Shown: positions 25,710 to 34,712 of the stretch, in pieces
Position numbering within the stretch: position 1 is the stretch's first letter
Layout: each line of letters begins with the position of its first letter
Assembly: GCA_020628475.1 (NCBI GenBank)
Contig: JAHDFB010000014.1
Coordinates: 1 to 53,722, forward strand
Reading direction: 5' to 3'
From: Saprospiraceae bacterium
GTDB taxonomy: Bacteria; Bacteroidota; Bacteroidia; Chitinophagales; Saprospiraceae
DNA: 53,722 bases
Notes under the pieces: model-generated
What the model was told of the DNA's origin: nothing
Database searches by the model: none
Seen by the model: only the letters and a program-made list of their open reading frames with translations
Made by a program: the position numbers and the translations under genes

Positions 25710-26288
25710 TTAGACCTTGCTACAAATAAGAATATTGCTTATGTTATCAATTAGTATATGACCTTTGACAGGCGGTAAATCATCCGGATGGTATGCCTCA
25801 ATGATGATGTATTTTAAATTTTTCTTTGCAGTGAAACTGACCTTGTGATCTTTCCATTCCGTGTTATCTACAACGTCACTCTCGTAAAGTAACTGTGTTT
25901 TTTTACATTTTTTGGTTCCTGCCCATATTCTCAATCGAACTCTCGAATTAAATCCACTATAGGTATCGCAAGAGGCTAAAGATAAGGTAAATTCGTAACA
26001 ATTGTTCTTTTCCAAAGTAGTCGATAATCGTTGCCCAATACTTTCAAAAGAACCATCCGATCGCGTTATAAGACCTACAAACGTCTCGCCCTCTTCAGAA
26101 TCCATTTCAACACCCCAAGGCCCAGGAAGTATATCTGGCGTCGTTCCTCGCTCACAGGCAAACCATCCCATTGGAACGGTTGCATCGGCCGGTTCATCTT
26201 CGAATGAAGGATTATTAAAAGCGATCTGCCCATTTGCCATAAAGACAAGAAATAATACAGGAACTGTAAAAATTAATTTCAAACTCAT
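25710..26288 (-). CDS. Exported beta-sandwich (carbohydrate-binding-like) protein, unknown function
   Basis: This 192-residue protein has a signal peptide (MSLKLIFTVPVLFLVFMANGQ). The mature chain starts NNPSFEDEPADATVPMGWFACERGTTPDILPGPWGV and ends KGHILIDNISNILIC. This NPSFE...W...TPD...LIDNI layout is the galactose-binding-like jelly roll seen in Bacteroidota OmpA-associated and cell-surface proteins. Here it stands alone, with no OmpA, T9SS or other attached domain. Ligand and role are unknown. The downstream lipoprotein gene is nearly contiguous. The 116-bp gap to ftsX holds the divergent promoters of both directions, and a TATATTTA -7-like box (one mismatch) lies upstream on the minus strand. 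Confidence 0.65.
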   Translation of the reverse strand: MSLKLIFTVPVLFLVFMANGQIAFNNPSFEDEPADATVPMGWFACERGTTPDILPGPWGVEMDSEEGETFVGLITRSDGSFESIGQRLSTTLEKNNCYEFTLSLASCDTYSGFNSRVRLRIWAGTKKCKKTQLLYESDVVDNTEWKDHKVSFTAKKNLKYIIIEAYHPDDLPPVKGHILIDNISNILICSKV

Positions 26289-26404
26289 AACTCAAATAAA
26301 AGGTAAATATAGTGCTAATATTCTAATCCTATTATTCAAAAGAATGCGGGGGATCGAATTCTAGATATCGTTAAATAGCAATTTTTTTTAATATTTGCTT
26401 TAAT

Positions 26405-27244
26405 ATGAAATCAACCTCAATATTTACTTATCTAAGCGTAATATTAGTGCTTTGTTTATTAGGCATTTATGGACTAATTACATTGCATGCCTCCAATATT
26501 GCGGATATCATGAAAGAAAATATAAATGTAATTATTGAAATAGAAGATCAGCATGTCAAAAACGAATTGATTGAAACCTTAAAGCAATTTCCACAAGTGA
26601 AAAAAGAATCTATTCGATTCATTCCGAAGGAAAAGGCTTTATCAATTATGAATGTAAAATTGGAAAGTGATTTTCTGTTAGAGGATTCAGAAAACCCTTT
26701 TGCAGATATAATCTTGCTCAATGTACTATATGATTTCATAGAAGAATCAAAAATGAAAAGGCTTTGTGAGGAAATAGAATCCATGAAAGGCGTGACTTCG
26801 GCATCTTTTCAAAGTGATACCTATACTTATTTAGAATCTAATGTTCGACGAGTTAGTAGATTGTTATTAATAGTGGGATTTATTATCTCAATCTTCGCAT
26901 TCGCACTCATCTATAGCACGATCCAGCTAAGTCTGTATGCCGAAAGATTTAAAATTAGGACAATGGAATTGGTTGGAGCACCATGGTATTATATCCGGAG
27001 ACCATTCATCTTAAAAGCTTTTCGTATTGCGTTTTGGTCTTCTCTGGTTTCTATTGGAATTATTGTCATACTCCTATTATTGCTACATCTACAATTTGAG
27101 CATTTTGGCTCAGTTATCAATATATTCTATGTTCTTGTTATTTTCTTGTTAATGACTTTGGTGTCCGTTCTTATAACACAACTGGCCAGTTATTTTGTGG
27201 TGAACAAATATCTTGGTGCAGAAAAAAGCAGATTTTATAGCTAG
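26405..27244 (+). CDS. ftsX: FtsX-like cell-division ABC permease
   Basis: This 279-residue protein has the FtsX topology: an N-terminal TM (about 7-27), an extracytoplasmic domain (about 30-155, beginning DIMKENINVIIEIEDQHVKNELIETLKQF with the FIPKEKAL segment), then three TM helices (about 155-177, 213-235 and 240-265) with the conserved MELVGAPWYYIRRPFILKAF loop. FtsX with FtsE transmits cytoplasmic ATP hydrolysis to cell-wall hydrolases at the septum. No ftsE is adjacent, as is common in Bacteroidota. A TAATATTTG box (26389-26397) just before the start may be its promoter. Confidence 0.9.
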   Translation: MKSTSIFTYLSVILVLCLLGIYGLITLHASNIADIMKENINVIIEIEDQHVKNELIETLKQFPQVKKESIRFIPKEKALSIMNVKLESDFLLEDSENPFADIILLNVLYDFIEESKMKRLCEEIESMKGVTSASFQSDTYTYLESNVRRVSRLLLIVGFIISIFAFALIYSTIQLSLYAERFKIRTMELVGAPWYYIRRPFILKAFRIAFWSSLVSIGIIVILLLLLHLQFEHFGSVINIFYVLVIFLLMTLVSVLITQLASYFVVNKYLGAEKSRFYS

Positions 27245-27296
27245 AGCTGTGCATTCGCCCATTATTTTATACATTTGTGAAAATTATATATGTCAC

Positions 27297-27605
27297 ATGG
27301 CAAAAAAAAGTCAAAACAAGAAAACAGATTCTGGGGAATCAAAAGAAACAGCATCTAAAAAAACGGTGAAGTATACTTCGTCTGTAAGTAGTGACTCGAG
27401 TTTGCTATATGGTAGAGAGTTTTACATTTGGATGTTAGCTGGATTGGCCTTGATAATTCTTGGATTTGTGCTGATGGCTGGTGGCAATCAGGCACCGAAT
27501 GAGTGGAACTCGGATGAAATTTATAGTTTTAGAAGAACCGGTCTAGCACCACTTGTCATTGTCGCTGGCCTCGTCGTTGAAATTTACGCTATTTTCAAAA
27601 AGTAA
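27297..27605 (+). CDS. DUF3098 family membrane protein
   Basis: This protein has about 102 residues from ATG 27297. The in-frame start at 27213 would overlap ftsX by 32 bp and add a non-conserved stretch. A basic N-terminus (AKKSQNKK) and Ser/Thr-rich linker lead to two TM helices (about 47-66 and 83-102) joined by NQAPNEWNSDEIYSFRR. DUF3098 proteins occur in Bacteroidota in the same ftsX-uppP-truB neighbourhood, and their role is unknown. The uppP gene starts 5 bp after the stop. Confidence 0.8.
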   Translation: MAKKSQNKKTDSGESKETASKKTVKYTSSVSSDSSLLYGREFYIWMLAGLALIILGFVLMAGGNQAPNEWNSDEIYSFRRTGLAPLVIVAGLVVEIYAIFKK

Positions 27606-27610
27606 TATTT

Positions 27611-28402
27611 ATGGATTTTTTGGAGGCTATTCTTCTTGGAATAGTCCAAGGACTAACGGAATTCTTACCCGTTTCTAGTAGTGGTCATTTGGAAATCGTG
27701 AAATACATTTTAAATGACGAAAGTATTCAAAAACAAAGTTTGCTATTTACAGTCTTTCTGCACTTCGGAACAGCAATAAGTACTGTCATCGTTTTTTTCA
27801 AAGATATAGTGGATATTTTTAAGGGCCTATTTTCTAAAAATAAGGAATCGATTCAGTTTTCACTGAAAATAATATTATCCATGATACCGGCTGCAGTAGT
27901 TGGAGTATTGTTCGATGATTACATTGAAGCTTTTTTCAACAAGAAAATCTTGCTGGTTGCTTGTATGCTGTTGATTACTGGATTACTTTTGTTCGTAGCG
28001 GATAAGGCCAAAACGACCGAAAAACATGTCTCTTGTTGGGATGCAATATGGATTGGAGTCGCTCAAATGGTTGCTATATTGCCCGGGATATCCCGTTCGG
28101 GAGCAACCATTTCTACTTCGGTACTTCTTGGAATAGATAGGTATAGAGCAGCGCGCTTTTCATTTTTAATGGTGGTACCTTTAATTTTTGGTAAGATGGC
28201 TAAAGACCTATTATCTGGAGATTTTAATGTTTCTAGTGAACTAGGAATCGAATTGATTATTGGTTTTTTTGCAGCACTAATAACCGGCTATTTTGCCTGC
28301 ACATGGATGATTAATTTAGTGAAGAAAAGTAAGTTAAAGTATTTTTCCTACTATTGCTTTATAGTAGGAATTGTTGTGATTTCTTGGTTCTTAGTAAATT
28401 AA
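27611..28402 (+). CDS. uppP: Undecaprenyl-diphosphatase (UppP/BacA)
   Basis: This 263-residue integral membrane enzyme has both family motifs: GLTEFLPVSSSGH (14-26, with Glu17, Ser22-24 and His26) and PGISRSGATIS (158-168, with Arg162). It dephosphorylates undecaprenyl pyrophosphate to the monophosphate on the periplasmic side, recycling the lipid carrier for peptidoglycan and other cell-wall polymers. It belongs to the ftsX-DUF3098-uppP-truB run with 4-5 bp spacings, which implies cotranscription. A PopT-type C55-P translocase candidate lies in the same region at 34713. Confidence 0.95.
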   Translation: MDFLEAILLGIVQGLTEFLPVSSSGHLEIVKYILNDESIQKQSLLFTVFLHFGTAISTVIVFFKDIVDIFKGLFSKNKESIQFSLKIILSMIPAAVVGVLFDDYIEAFFNKKILLVACMLLITGLLLFVADKAKTTEKHVSCWDAIWIGVAQMVAILPGISRSGATISTSVLLGIDRYRAARFSFLMVVPLIFGKMAKDLLSGDFNVSSELGIELIIGFFAALITGYFACTWMINLVKKSKLKYFSYYCFIVGIVVISWFLVN

Positions 28403-28406
28403 CCGA

Positions 28407-29156
28407 ATGTCATTAAAGTTTTTCACAAAGGATTATATGGGAATCCCCTCATTCAAAGAGGGAATGGTCATGTTGGTGGATAAACCTTCAACATGGACCA
28501 GCTTTGATGTCGTCAATAAAATTCGCTTTCGCTTAAGTCGAATAGTAGGTGTCAAAAGATTTAAAGTTGGTCACGCAGGAACTTTAGACCCATTGGCTAC
28601 AGGATTATTGATCATATGTGTGGGAAAGTATACCAAAAAGATTGATACTTTTCAGAATATGCCAAAACGATATTCTGGCAGTATCATGTTCGGTGCTACA
28701 AGACCTTCCTATGATTTGGAAACTGAAATTGATGCTAGATTTGAAGTGGATCATATTACTGAAAAAGATGTTTTGGCGAAAGCCCAGACGTTTACAGGAG
28801 AAATACAGCAAAGACCGCCCATTTTTTCCGCAATAAAATCAGGCGGAGAACGGTTGTATAAAAAGGCGAGAAGAGGGGAAGAGGTGGAAATTAAAAAGCG
28901 ATCAATACAGATTTATAATTTTGAAATTTCAGAAATGAGGATTCCTGAAGTAGATTTCATATTAGATTGTTCCAAAGGGACATATGTTCGATCTTTAGCC
29001 TACGATTTTGGAGAATCATTAAATTCAGGTGGATATTTGAGTTTGTTGAGACGAGAACGCATTGGAAACTTTGATGTGAAAGATGCTTGGGATTTGGACT
29101 CGTTGATCGAAGAATTAGATAAAATACAAGAAAAAGTAAAGCTGGATGTCGGTTGA
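28407..29156 (+). CDS. truB: tRNA pseudouridine(55) synthase TruB
   Basis: This 249-residue enzyme has the TruB catalytic motif GHAGTLDPLATG with nucleophile Asp61. It also has KRYSGSIMFGATRPSYDLETE, QRPPIFSAIKSGGERLYKKAR, and the C-terminal CSKGTYVRSLAYDFGE segment that positions tRNA. It makes pseudouridine 55 in the T-loop of tRNAs. ATG 28407 is taken as the start. The ATGs at residues 11 and 20 are possible, but residue 20 would cut close to the conserved VDKPSTWTSFDVV. The gene overlaps gldA by 11 bp. Confidence 0.96.
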   Translation: MSLKFFTKDYMGIPSFKEGMVMLVDKPSTWTSFDVVNKIRFRLSRIVGVKRFKVGHAGTLDPLATGLLIICVGKYTKKIDTFQNMPKRYSGSIMFGATRPSYDLETEIDARFEVDHITEKDVLAKAQTFTGEIQQRPPIFSAIKSGGERLYKKARRGEEVEIKKRSIQIYNFEISEMRIPEVDFILDCSKGTYVRSLAYDFGESLNSGGYLSLLRRERIGNFDVKDAWDLDSLIEELDKIQEKVKLDVG

Positions 29157-30069
29157 AATTCAAAATCTAACGAAAATTTACGGCACTCAAAAAGCAGTTA
29201 ATAATCTTTCATTTTCCGCGAAAAAAGGAGAAATTATTGGCTTTTTAGGGCCAAATGGCGCAGGTAAATCGACCACGATGAAGATGCTGACCTGTTATGC
29301 ACAACCAACAAGTGGATCAGCAATGGTCTGTGGACATGATATCTTAAAAGAACCCAAACTGGTTCGCAAGTCAATTGGATATTTGCCCGAACATAATCCC
29401 TTGTACAAAGATATGTACGTCAAAGAGTTTCTTGGCTTTGTGGCAGGGATACATAAAATCAGTAAGCCAAGACAACGCATTGATGAGTTAATTGAAATGA
29501 CTGGCTTAGAACTGGAACAAAGGAAACAGATTGGCGCACTGTCCAAAGGGTATAGACAAAGGGTAGGCTTGGCACAAGCGATGATGCATGACCCTGAAGT
29601 GCTAATTCTAGATGAACCTACATCTGGTTTAGATCCTAATCAATTAAGAGATATCAGAGCATTGATTGAAACCTTGGGCAAGGAGAAAACCGTCATTTTC
29701 TCAACACATATTATGCAAGAGGTGACAGCCTTATGTAGTCGAGTGTTGATTATTAATCGTGGAAATTTGGTTGCAGATGATCCGATTCATGTTTTACAAG
29801 ATCGAGTTGTGTCGGAACATGAAATTGAAGTAGTTTTTGCGGATCAAGCAAATATCAATCAAATTGAAAAAATTGATCGAATCAATAAAGTGGTGCTGGA
29901 TACAAGCGCTGGAGAAAATAGATATCGAATATTTGCAAAGGAAGATGTAAGAAAGCAAATTTTTCAATGGGCCGTTCAGAATAATCAAATAATTCTGGAA
30001 TTGTCGAAGGCCAAGGTCTCAGTAGAGAACGTATTTCGCCAACTTACTAAAGAAGGTTCGGATGTATAG
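29146..30069 (+). CDS. gldA: GldA, gliding-motility ABC transporter ATPase
   Basis: This 307-residue ABC ATPase has Walker A GPNGAGKS (35-42), signature LSKGYRQ (132-138), Walker B EVLILDEP (151-158) and the His switch STHIM. The sequence matches the GldA type (GYLPEHNPLYKDMYVKEFL after the Q-loop). GldA with GldF and GldG forms an ABC transporter needed for gliding in Flavobacterium johnsoniae, and related Gld systems occur in non-gliders too. It overlaps truB by 11 bp and gldF by 8 bp, so the operon is tightly packed. Confidence 0.92.
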   Translation: MSVEIQNLTKIYGTQKAVNNLSFSAKKGEIIGFLGPNGAGKSTTMKMLTCYAQPTSGSAMVCGHDILKEPKLVRKSIGYLPEHNPLYKDMYVKEFLGFVAGIHKISKPRQRIDELIEMTGLELEQRKQIGALSKGYRQRVGLAQAMMHDPEVLILDEPTSGLDPNQLRDIRALIETLGKEKTVIFSTHIMQEVTALCSRVLIINRGNLVADDPIHVLQDRVVSEHEIEVVFADQANINQIEKIDRINKVVLDTSAGENRYRIFAKEDVRKQIFQWAVQNNQIILELSKAKVSVENVFRQLTKEGSDV

Positions 30070-30793
30070 TATTTATAGAAAAGAGTTATCCTCTTACTTT
30101 AGCTCATTAATAGCCTATATTACGCTTGGAGTATTTTTGTTGGTCTTGGGCTTATTTGTTTGGGTTTTTAACGATACAAGTATATTAAGTTATAATTATG
30201 CTGGCTTAGATCAGTTGTTCACCATTACACCACTGGTATTTACGTTTTTGATACCCGCTATTACCATGCGCTCCTTTGCAGAAGAAATGCAAAATGGTAC
30301 CATTGAACTTCTAAAAACGAAACCAATCTCAGATTTTCAAATAGTTTTTGCGAAGTTTTTGGCAAGTTTTACACTAGTCATGCTAGCCTTGATTCCAACC
30401 CTAATATATTTTTATTCGGTGTATCAAATGGGCTCGCCAAAAGGTAATTTGGACATTGGGGGAACCATTGGATCTTACATTGCACTACTATTTCTGGTGG
30501 CAGCCTTCGTTTCAATCGGACTCTTTTCGTCTTCATTGACGACCAATCAGATCGTGGCTTTCGTTATGGGAACCTTCTTGTGCTTCTTTGTTTATTGGGC
30601 TTTCTATTTTATCAGTAGATTACCTATGTTCGTAGGGCAGTTGGATGATATCATTGAACGCCTTGGTATCGCCTATCATTTCGAAGCTTTATCTAGAGGA
30701 GTATTGGATTCAAGGAATGTTCTTTATTTTATTAGCTTAATCGTGTTTTTTATAGCATCTACGCTGACCGTTCTTAAAATAAATAAGAAGTAA
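30062..30793 (+). CDS. gldF: GldF, ABC transporter permease
   Basis: This 243-residue ABC-2 type permease has six TM segments. It begins MYSIYRKELSSYFSSLIAYI and contains the conserved FLIPAITMRSFAEEMQNGTIELLKTKPIS segment typical of GldF, with the partner loop contacting the ATPase. It starts 8 bp inside gldA and ends on the TAATG that starts gldG. It acts in the inner membrane with GldA and GldG. The assignment is supported by order and motif. Confidence 0.92.
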   Translation: MYSIYRKELSSYFSSLIAYITLGVFLLVLGLFVWVFNDTSILSYNYAGLDQLFTITPLVFTFLIPAITMRSFAEEMQNGTIELLKTKPISDFQIVFAKFLASFTLVMLALIPTLIYFYSVYQMGSPKGNLDIGGTIGSYIALLFLVAAFVSIGLFSSSLTTNQIVAFVMGTFLCFFVYWAFYFISRLPMFVGQLDDIIERLGIAYHFEALSRGVLDSRNVLYFISLIVFFIASTLTVLKINKK

Positions 30794-32484
30794 TGAAGAA
30801 ATCAGCATACATATTGAACTTATTACTTCTATTGGCCATATTGATCATTATAAACGTGATCGCCAATCAGTTCTATTCATATATTGATCTGACAGAAGAT
30901 AAAAGGTACACTTTAACTAATTCGACGCAGCATTTATTAGAAGAAGTAGATGACAATTATTTCGTAAGTATCTACTTGGATGGTACCTTCCCGGCGAGTC
31001 TGAAGAGATTTCGAAATAGAGTAGAGGAAGTAATCCGCGAATTTAGAGGAGAATCTAGTTTCATTAATTACGAATTCATTGATCCTTTAGAAGGTACCCC
31101 GGACGAGGTAAAACTTATGGAAAAGAAATTGGTCGACAGCAGATTGTATCCTTCCACGATCAATTACTTCGATGGAGAAGAGAATATCATGAAACCAATT
31201 TTTCCTTATGCGGTCTTCAAATACGGTGGAAAGCAATTGTTGGTCAACTTGCTAGATGTAGAAGGAATTACAAACTATGATGACGCTACATTGAATGCAG
31301 CCGAAGGATTATTGGAATATAAATTTGCCGACGCCATCTACAAGTTGAAACAGAAGGAACGTAAAATCGTGGCTTTCACAACTGGAAATGGCGAATTGAG
31401 AGACAATCAAATTGCCGCTCTGCAAACGGAGTTAAGAAAGTATTACAATCCGCAAATGATCAATTTAGATTCTGTGTATACCTTGACGGATGTGATTGAT
31501 GTATTGGTTGTCGCAGGGCCAAAAACAGCTATAAGTTCAAGAAATCAATTCTTACTGGATCAATATATCATGAGTGGTGGTAAGGTGATATGGTTGATAG
31601 AAACCATGGATGTTCGTATTGATAGTATAGCATTGACGAAAGGATATGTTCCTAGGTTAAATGAAACAGGACTGGATAATTTATTTTTCAAATATGGCTT
31701 TAAAGTATTGGATAATGCCATTCAGGATTTGGAAAGTACTAGAATTCCACAAGTAGTCGGCAATGTAGGTGGGAAGCCGCAAATGGATATGTTCAAATAC
31801 TATTTTCATCCACTGATTTCGTCTACAGAGAAACATCCCATTGTGAAAAATATCGATCGAGTAAATATGTTCTTCCCATCGACAATTGATACAGTCATAA
31901 CGTCTCCATTGATAAAAAAACAGTTTTTATTAAGATCCAGTAATTACAGTAAGTATCAATTGGCTCCACTGAATTTGAATTTCCGTATGCTCGGTATCAA
32001 ACCGCAGCCAAGTAAATTCAATCGAGGGAATCAACCAGTAGCATTATTACTTGAGGGGCAATTTGAAAGCGCCTTCAAAAATAGATTAACACAGGCACAA
32101 ATGGATGCGCTGGAAGATGTGGGTGGAACGTTCTCGGAACAAAGTCCTCCGACCAGCATGATCGTGATTTCAGACGCTGAATTTATCAAGAATCTATATA
32201 ATCCGAATTCTCAGCAAATCTCTCCGATAGGATTTAATAAGTGGGAACAGAAAATCTATAAGGGAAATCGGGAGTTTATCATTAATTGTATTGAATATCT
32301 ATTGGATGCCAATGGTATACTTGAATCACGCGCAAAAGAGTATAAACTGCGACTTCTCGATGAAGTTCAGGTTCAGGACCGAAAAGTTTTTTGGCAAAGT
32401 CTTAATATTGCGTTTCCTTTATCTGTATTATTGCTTTTCGGAATAGCCTATTATTTCATTCGAAGATGGCGTTATTCCCGATAA
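30793..32484 (+). CDS. gldG: GldG, ABC transporter auxiliary protein
   Basis: This 563-residue protein has an N-terminal TM (about 6-25) followed by a large extracytoplasmic ABC-auxiliary domain (YIDLTEDKRYTLTNSTQHLL at the start; VIWLIETMDVRIDSIA further on) and a C-terminal TM (about 536-556) ending RRWRYSR. GldG proteins work with GldA and GldF. The start shares a base with the gldF stop (TAATG), so translation is coupled. The next gene, a DUF4340 protein, starts 18 bp downstream and may be a fourth component. Confidence 0.92.
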   Translation: MKKSAYILNLLLLLAILIIINVIANQFYSYIDLTEDKRYTLTNSTQHLLEEVDDNYFVSIYLDGTFPASLKRFRNRVEEVIREFRGESSFINYEFIDPLEGTPDEVKLMEKKLVDSRLYPSTINYFDGEENIMKPIFPYAVFKYGGKQLLVNLLDVEGITNYDDATLNAAEGLLEYKFADAIYKLKQKERKIVAFTTGNGELRDNQIAALQTELRKYYNPQMINLDSVYTLTDVIDVLVVAGPKTAISSRNQFLLDQYIMSGGKVIWLIETMDVRIDSIALTKGYVPRLNETGLDNLFFKYGFKVLDNAIQDLESTRIPQVVGNVGGKPQMDMFKYYFHPLISSTEKHPIVKNIDRVNMFFPSTIDTVITSPLIKKQFLLRSSNYSKYQLAPLNLNFRMLGIKPQPSKFNRGNQPVALLLEGQFESAFKNRLTQAQMDALEDVGGTFSEQSPPTSMIVISDAEFIKNLYNPNSQQISPIGFNKWEQKIYKGNREFIINCIEYLLDANGILESRAKEYKLRLLDEVQVQDRKVFWQSLNIAFPLSVLLLFGIAYYFIRRWRYSR

Positions 32485-32502
32485 AAATTAAAAACATATA
32501 GA

Positions 32503-33516
32503 TTGAAAAGAACATTAATTTTACTCGCGATATTATTGCTTTTGGGAGCGGTCTACTATTATCTTCAAGGCAATAATAAAGAGGATGTTGTAACAGAAAT
32601 TCTGGAAGAGCGCGCCTTTGCGGTTGATGAAAATGAATTGCACAAAATTGTCATCACAGAAAAAACAGGTCGTGTTAATACATTGACAATAGACGAAGAT
32701 GATATCTGGTATGTCAATGGAAAACGAATGTCTCGAAATCAGAAATTTCTAGTAAAAGAAGCTTTAACTAAAATCAGAATCAATAGTATTCCTCCTAAAG
32801 GAGCCTATAAACAAATTATGAAGACCATAGGTGATATAGGTATTCTGGTACGATTATTTGATAAGGAAGATGCGATGATTCGTTCGTATTACGTCGGTGG
32901 TGTTCCCCAAGGGGAGCGCGGAACGTATTACTTGATGGAAGGATATAATCAGCCGTATTTGATGGAATTACCAGGAATGGAGGGTAGTACAAGAGGTAGA
33001 TTTGTCAAAGAACCGGATGATTGGTTGGATCGTGCCATGTTTAGATATCCAGAAAAAGATATTGCAAAAATTACCGTGGATTTTCCAAAATCAAAGAACG
33101 AGTCTTACGTCGTAGAGAAAAATGGTTCGTCTTATGATGTGAAGCCCTTATATTCTTATACACCGGTCATTAATAAGAAGGTCAACAAGAATACGCTGGA
33201 TAAATACTTAGATAATTTCCACATAGGTTTTTTTACTGAAGCTTATATTAATCAGCATACTAAACGAGATTCGATTGTTCAAAACATAACACCCTTTTGT
33301 AATTTAACAGTGGAGAACAACGCTGGTGAAAAGAATGTATTGAATCTATATCCAGTAAATGAGATTTTAGGGGTGAAAGGAGAAGCTGTAGGTCCGAACG
33401 TAGATGCTATTATAGAGCGATATTTTGTAAACGTCAATGATGGCGAAAAATTTATGTTGACCCAGCATCGATTGGCGAAAAAGTTTATTTGGGGATACGA
33501 TTGGTTCTTCAAATAA
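32503..33516 (+). CDS. DUF4340-domain membrane-anchored protein in the gld operon
   Basis: This 337-residue protein has an N-terminal TM (MKRTLILLAILLLLGAVYYY) and an extracytoplasmic region of DUF4340 type (repeated VITEKTGRVNTLTI...IWYVNG...KFLVKEAL units). It starts with TTG, and no ATG lies before the TM segment. DUF4340 proteins are often found after ABC-2/GldG-type auxiliary genes in other phyla, which suggests a role with that transporter. The function is unknown. Confidence 0.78.
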   Translation: MKRTLILLAILLLLGAVYYYLQGNNKEDVVTEILEERAFAVDENELHKIVITEKTGRVNTLTIDEDDIWYVNGKRMSRNQKFLVKEALTKIRINSIPPKGAYKQIMKTIGDIGILVRLFDKEDAMIRSYYVGGVPQGERGTYYLMEGYNQPYLMELPGMEGSTRGRFVKEPDDWLDRAMFRYPEKDIAKITVDFPKSKNESYVVEKNGSSYDVKPLYSYTPVINKKVNKNTLDKYLDNFHIGFFTEAYINQHTKRDSIVQNITPFCNLTVENNAGEKNVLNLYPVNEILGVKGEAVGPNVDAIIERYFVNVNDGEKFMLTQHRLAKKFIWGYDWFFK

Positions 33517-33534
33517 TCACTATTTTTATCAGTG

Positions 33535-34677
33535 ATGTTTCGTAAGATATTCCTCGTTATTTTCATATCCTTCGCTTTTTTCTATATGGCTAAAGTGGAT
33601 TGGGGCTTCTTTGGACATCGTACTATCAATGAAATGGCATGTTATACCTTGCCGCAAGAACTATTCGCCTTTTATAAACCACATGTTAGTTATATTCGAG
33701 AGCATGCCGTAGATCCGGATATGCGTCGGTATGCAGTTAAAAAAGAAGCGGGAAGACATTATATAGATATTGATTATTGGGGAGAAGCTCCATTTGATAT
33801 ATTACCTCGTGATTGGGATCGGGCTTTCGCCCAAATGGCACACATACGGTATATCAATGCTTCGAATGATACCATCACGTTGAAAGAATGCCGCGTACCC
33901 GGACCTGAAAAAATGGATAGTTTCTTTCATTCAAAAGTAAAATGGAATTATTTCGCAGATGAATGGAAAGCAAATTGTGATGATCTCAAATCATGGTTCC
34001 CACAGATAAATGACTGCACAGAGGTATTATTGCACGATTCATTAACGGATTATGGAATTCTTCCATACAGCTTGTTATACAGTTACGATCAATTGACCAA
34101 TGCTTTTGATCAAAAGAATATTCCACGCATATTGAAGATTTCTGCAGATATAGGGCATTACATTGGAGACGCTCATGTTCCTCTACATACCACCATTAAT
34201 TATAATGGTCAATTAACCAATCAAGATGGTATTCATGCATTTTGGGAGAGTCGTTTACCAGAATTATTTGCCTTGGAAAATTATGATTTTTACGTTGGCC
34301 AAGCAGAGTATATTCCCGATGTGAATAAATATTTTTGGGATGTTATATTAGATACACATAGTTATTTGGATAGTGTTCTATTAATTGAAAAACGACTTCG
34401 CAGAGAATTTCCTAGTGACCGACAAAATTGTTTCGAGCAACGACTTGAAAGAACTGTTCGGATTGAATGCAAAGAATTTGCGGAGGCATATCATAATGCA
34501 CTCGATGGAATGGTCGAACGACAGATGATCAAATCAATTTCCGCCTTAGGAAATGTTTGGTATTCTGCATGGGTGGATGCCGGGCAACCAGTTCTTACAG
34601 ACATTGATTTTGGTACGATAGAAATTCCAACCGACAGCATCCGTATTGAATTTGATGGAACAGAAGTTCATCATTGA
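33535..34677 (+). CDS. S1/P1 nuclease- or zinc-dependent phospholipase C-like protein
   Basis: This 380-residue protein starts at ATG 33535 (a GTG lies 3 bases upstream). A hydrophobic signal segment ends near MAKVDW, giving a mature N-terminus WGFFGHRTINEMA. Enzymes of this fold use an N-terminal Trp and nearby His as Zn ligands. Further candidate ligands are AGRHYIDIDYWG near residue 70 and DIGHYIGDAHVPLHTTINYNGQLTNQDGIHAFWE (about 203-235), the latter matching the D-x-x-H...H-x-x-x-N...H pattern of S1/P1 and PLC. It is annotated widely in Bacteroidota as S1/P1 nuclease, and the substrate is uncertain. It lies between the DUF4340 and DUF368 genes. Confidence 0.75.
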   Translation: MFRKIFLVIFISFAFFYMAKVDWGFFGHRTINEMACYTLPQELFAFYKPHVSYIREHAVDPDMRRYAVKKEAGRHYIDIDYWGEAPFDILPRDWDRAFAQMAHIRYINASNDTITLKECRVPGPEKMDSFFHSKVKWNYFADEWKANCDDLKSWFPQINDCTEVLLHDSLTDYGILPYSLLYSYDQLTNAFDQKNIPRILKISADIGHYIGDAHVPLHTTINYNGQLTNQDGIHAFWESRLPELFALENYDFYVGQAEYIPDVNKYFWDVILDTHSYLDSVLLIEKRLRREFPSDRQNCFEQRLERTVRIECKEFAEAYHNALDGMVERQMIKSISALGNVWYSAWVDAGQPVLTDIDFGTIEIPTDSIRIEFDGTEVHH

Positions 34678-34700
34678 TATATAAACTGATCAAATATCCT

Positions 34701-34708
34701 TAATTTCG
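34701..34708 (+). promoter_or_regulatory. Candidate -7 box of the DUF368 gene
   Basis: TAATTTCG matches TAnnTTTG at 7 of 8 positions and is followed by CCGC, common around Bacteroidota start sites. It ends only 4 bases before ATG 34713, so the transcript could be leaderless or nearly so. A TTG lies 24 bp upstream, longer than the usual spacer. Confidence 0.4.
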
Positions 34709-34712
34709 CCGC

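Noticed and set aside
27213-27296. Extended N-terminus of the DUF3098 protein
   Set aside because: It would overlap ftsX and precede the basic MAKKSQNKK start that matches the usual size of the family.
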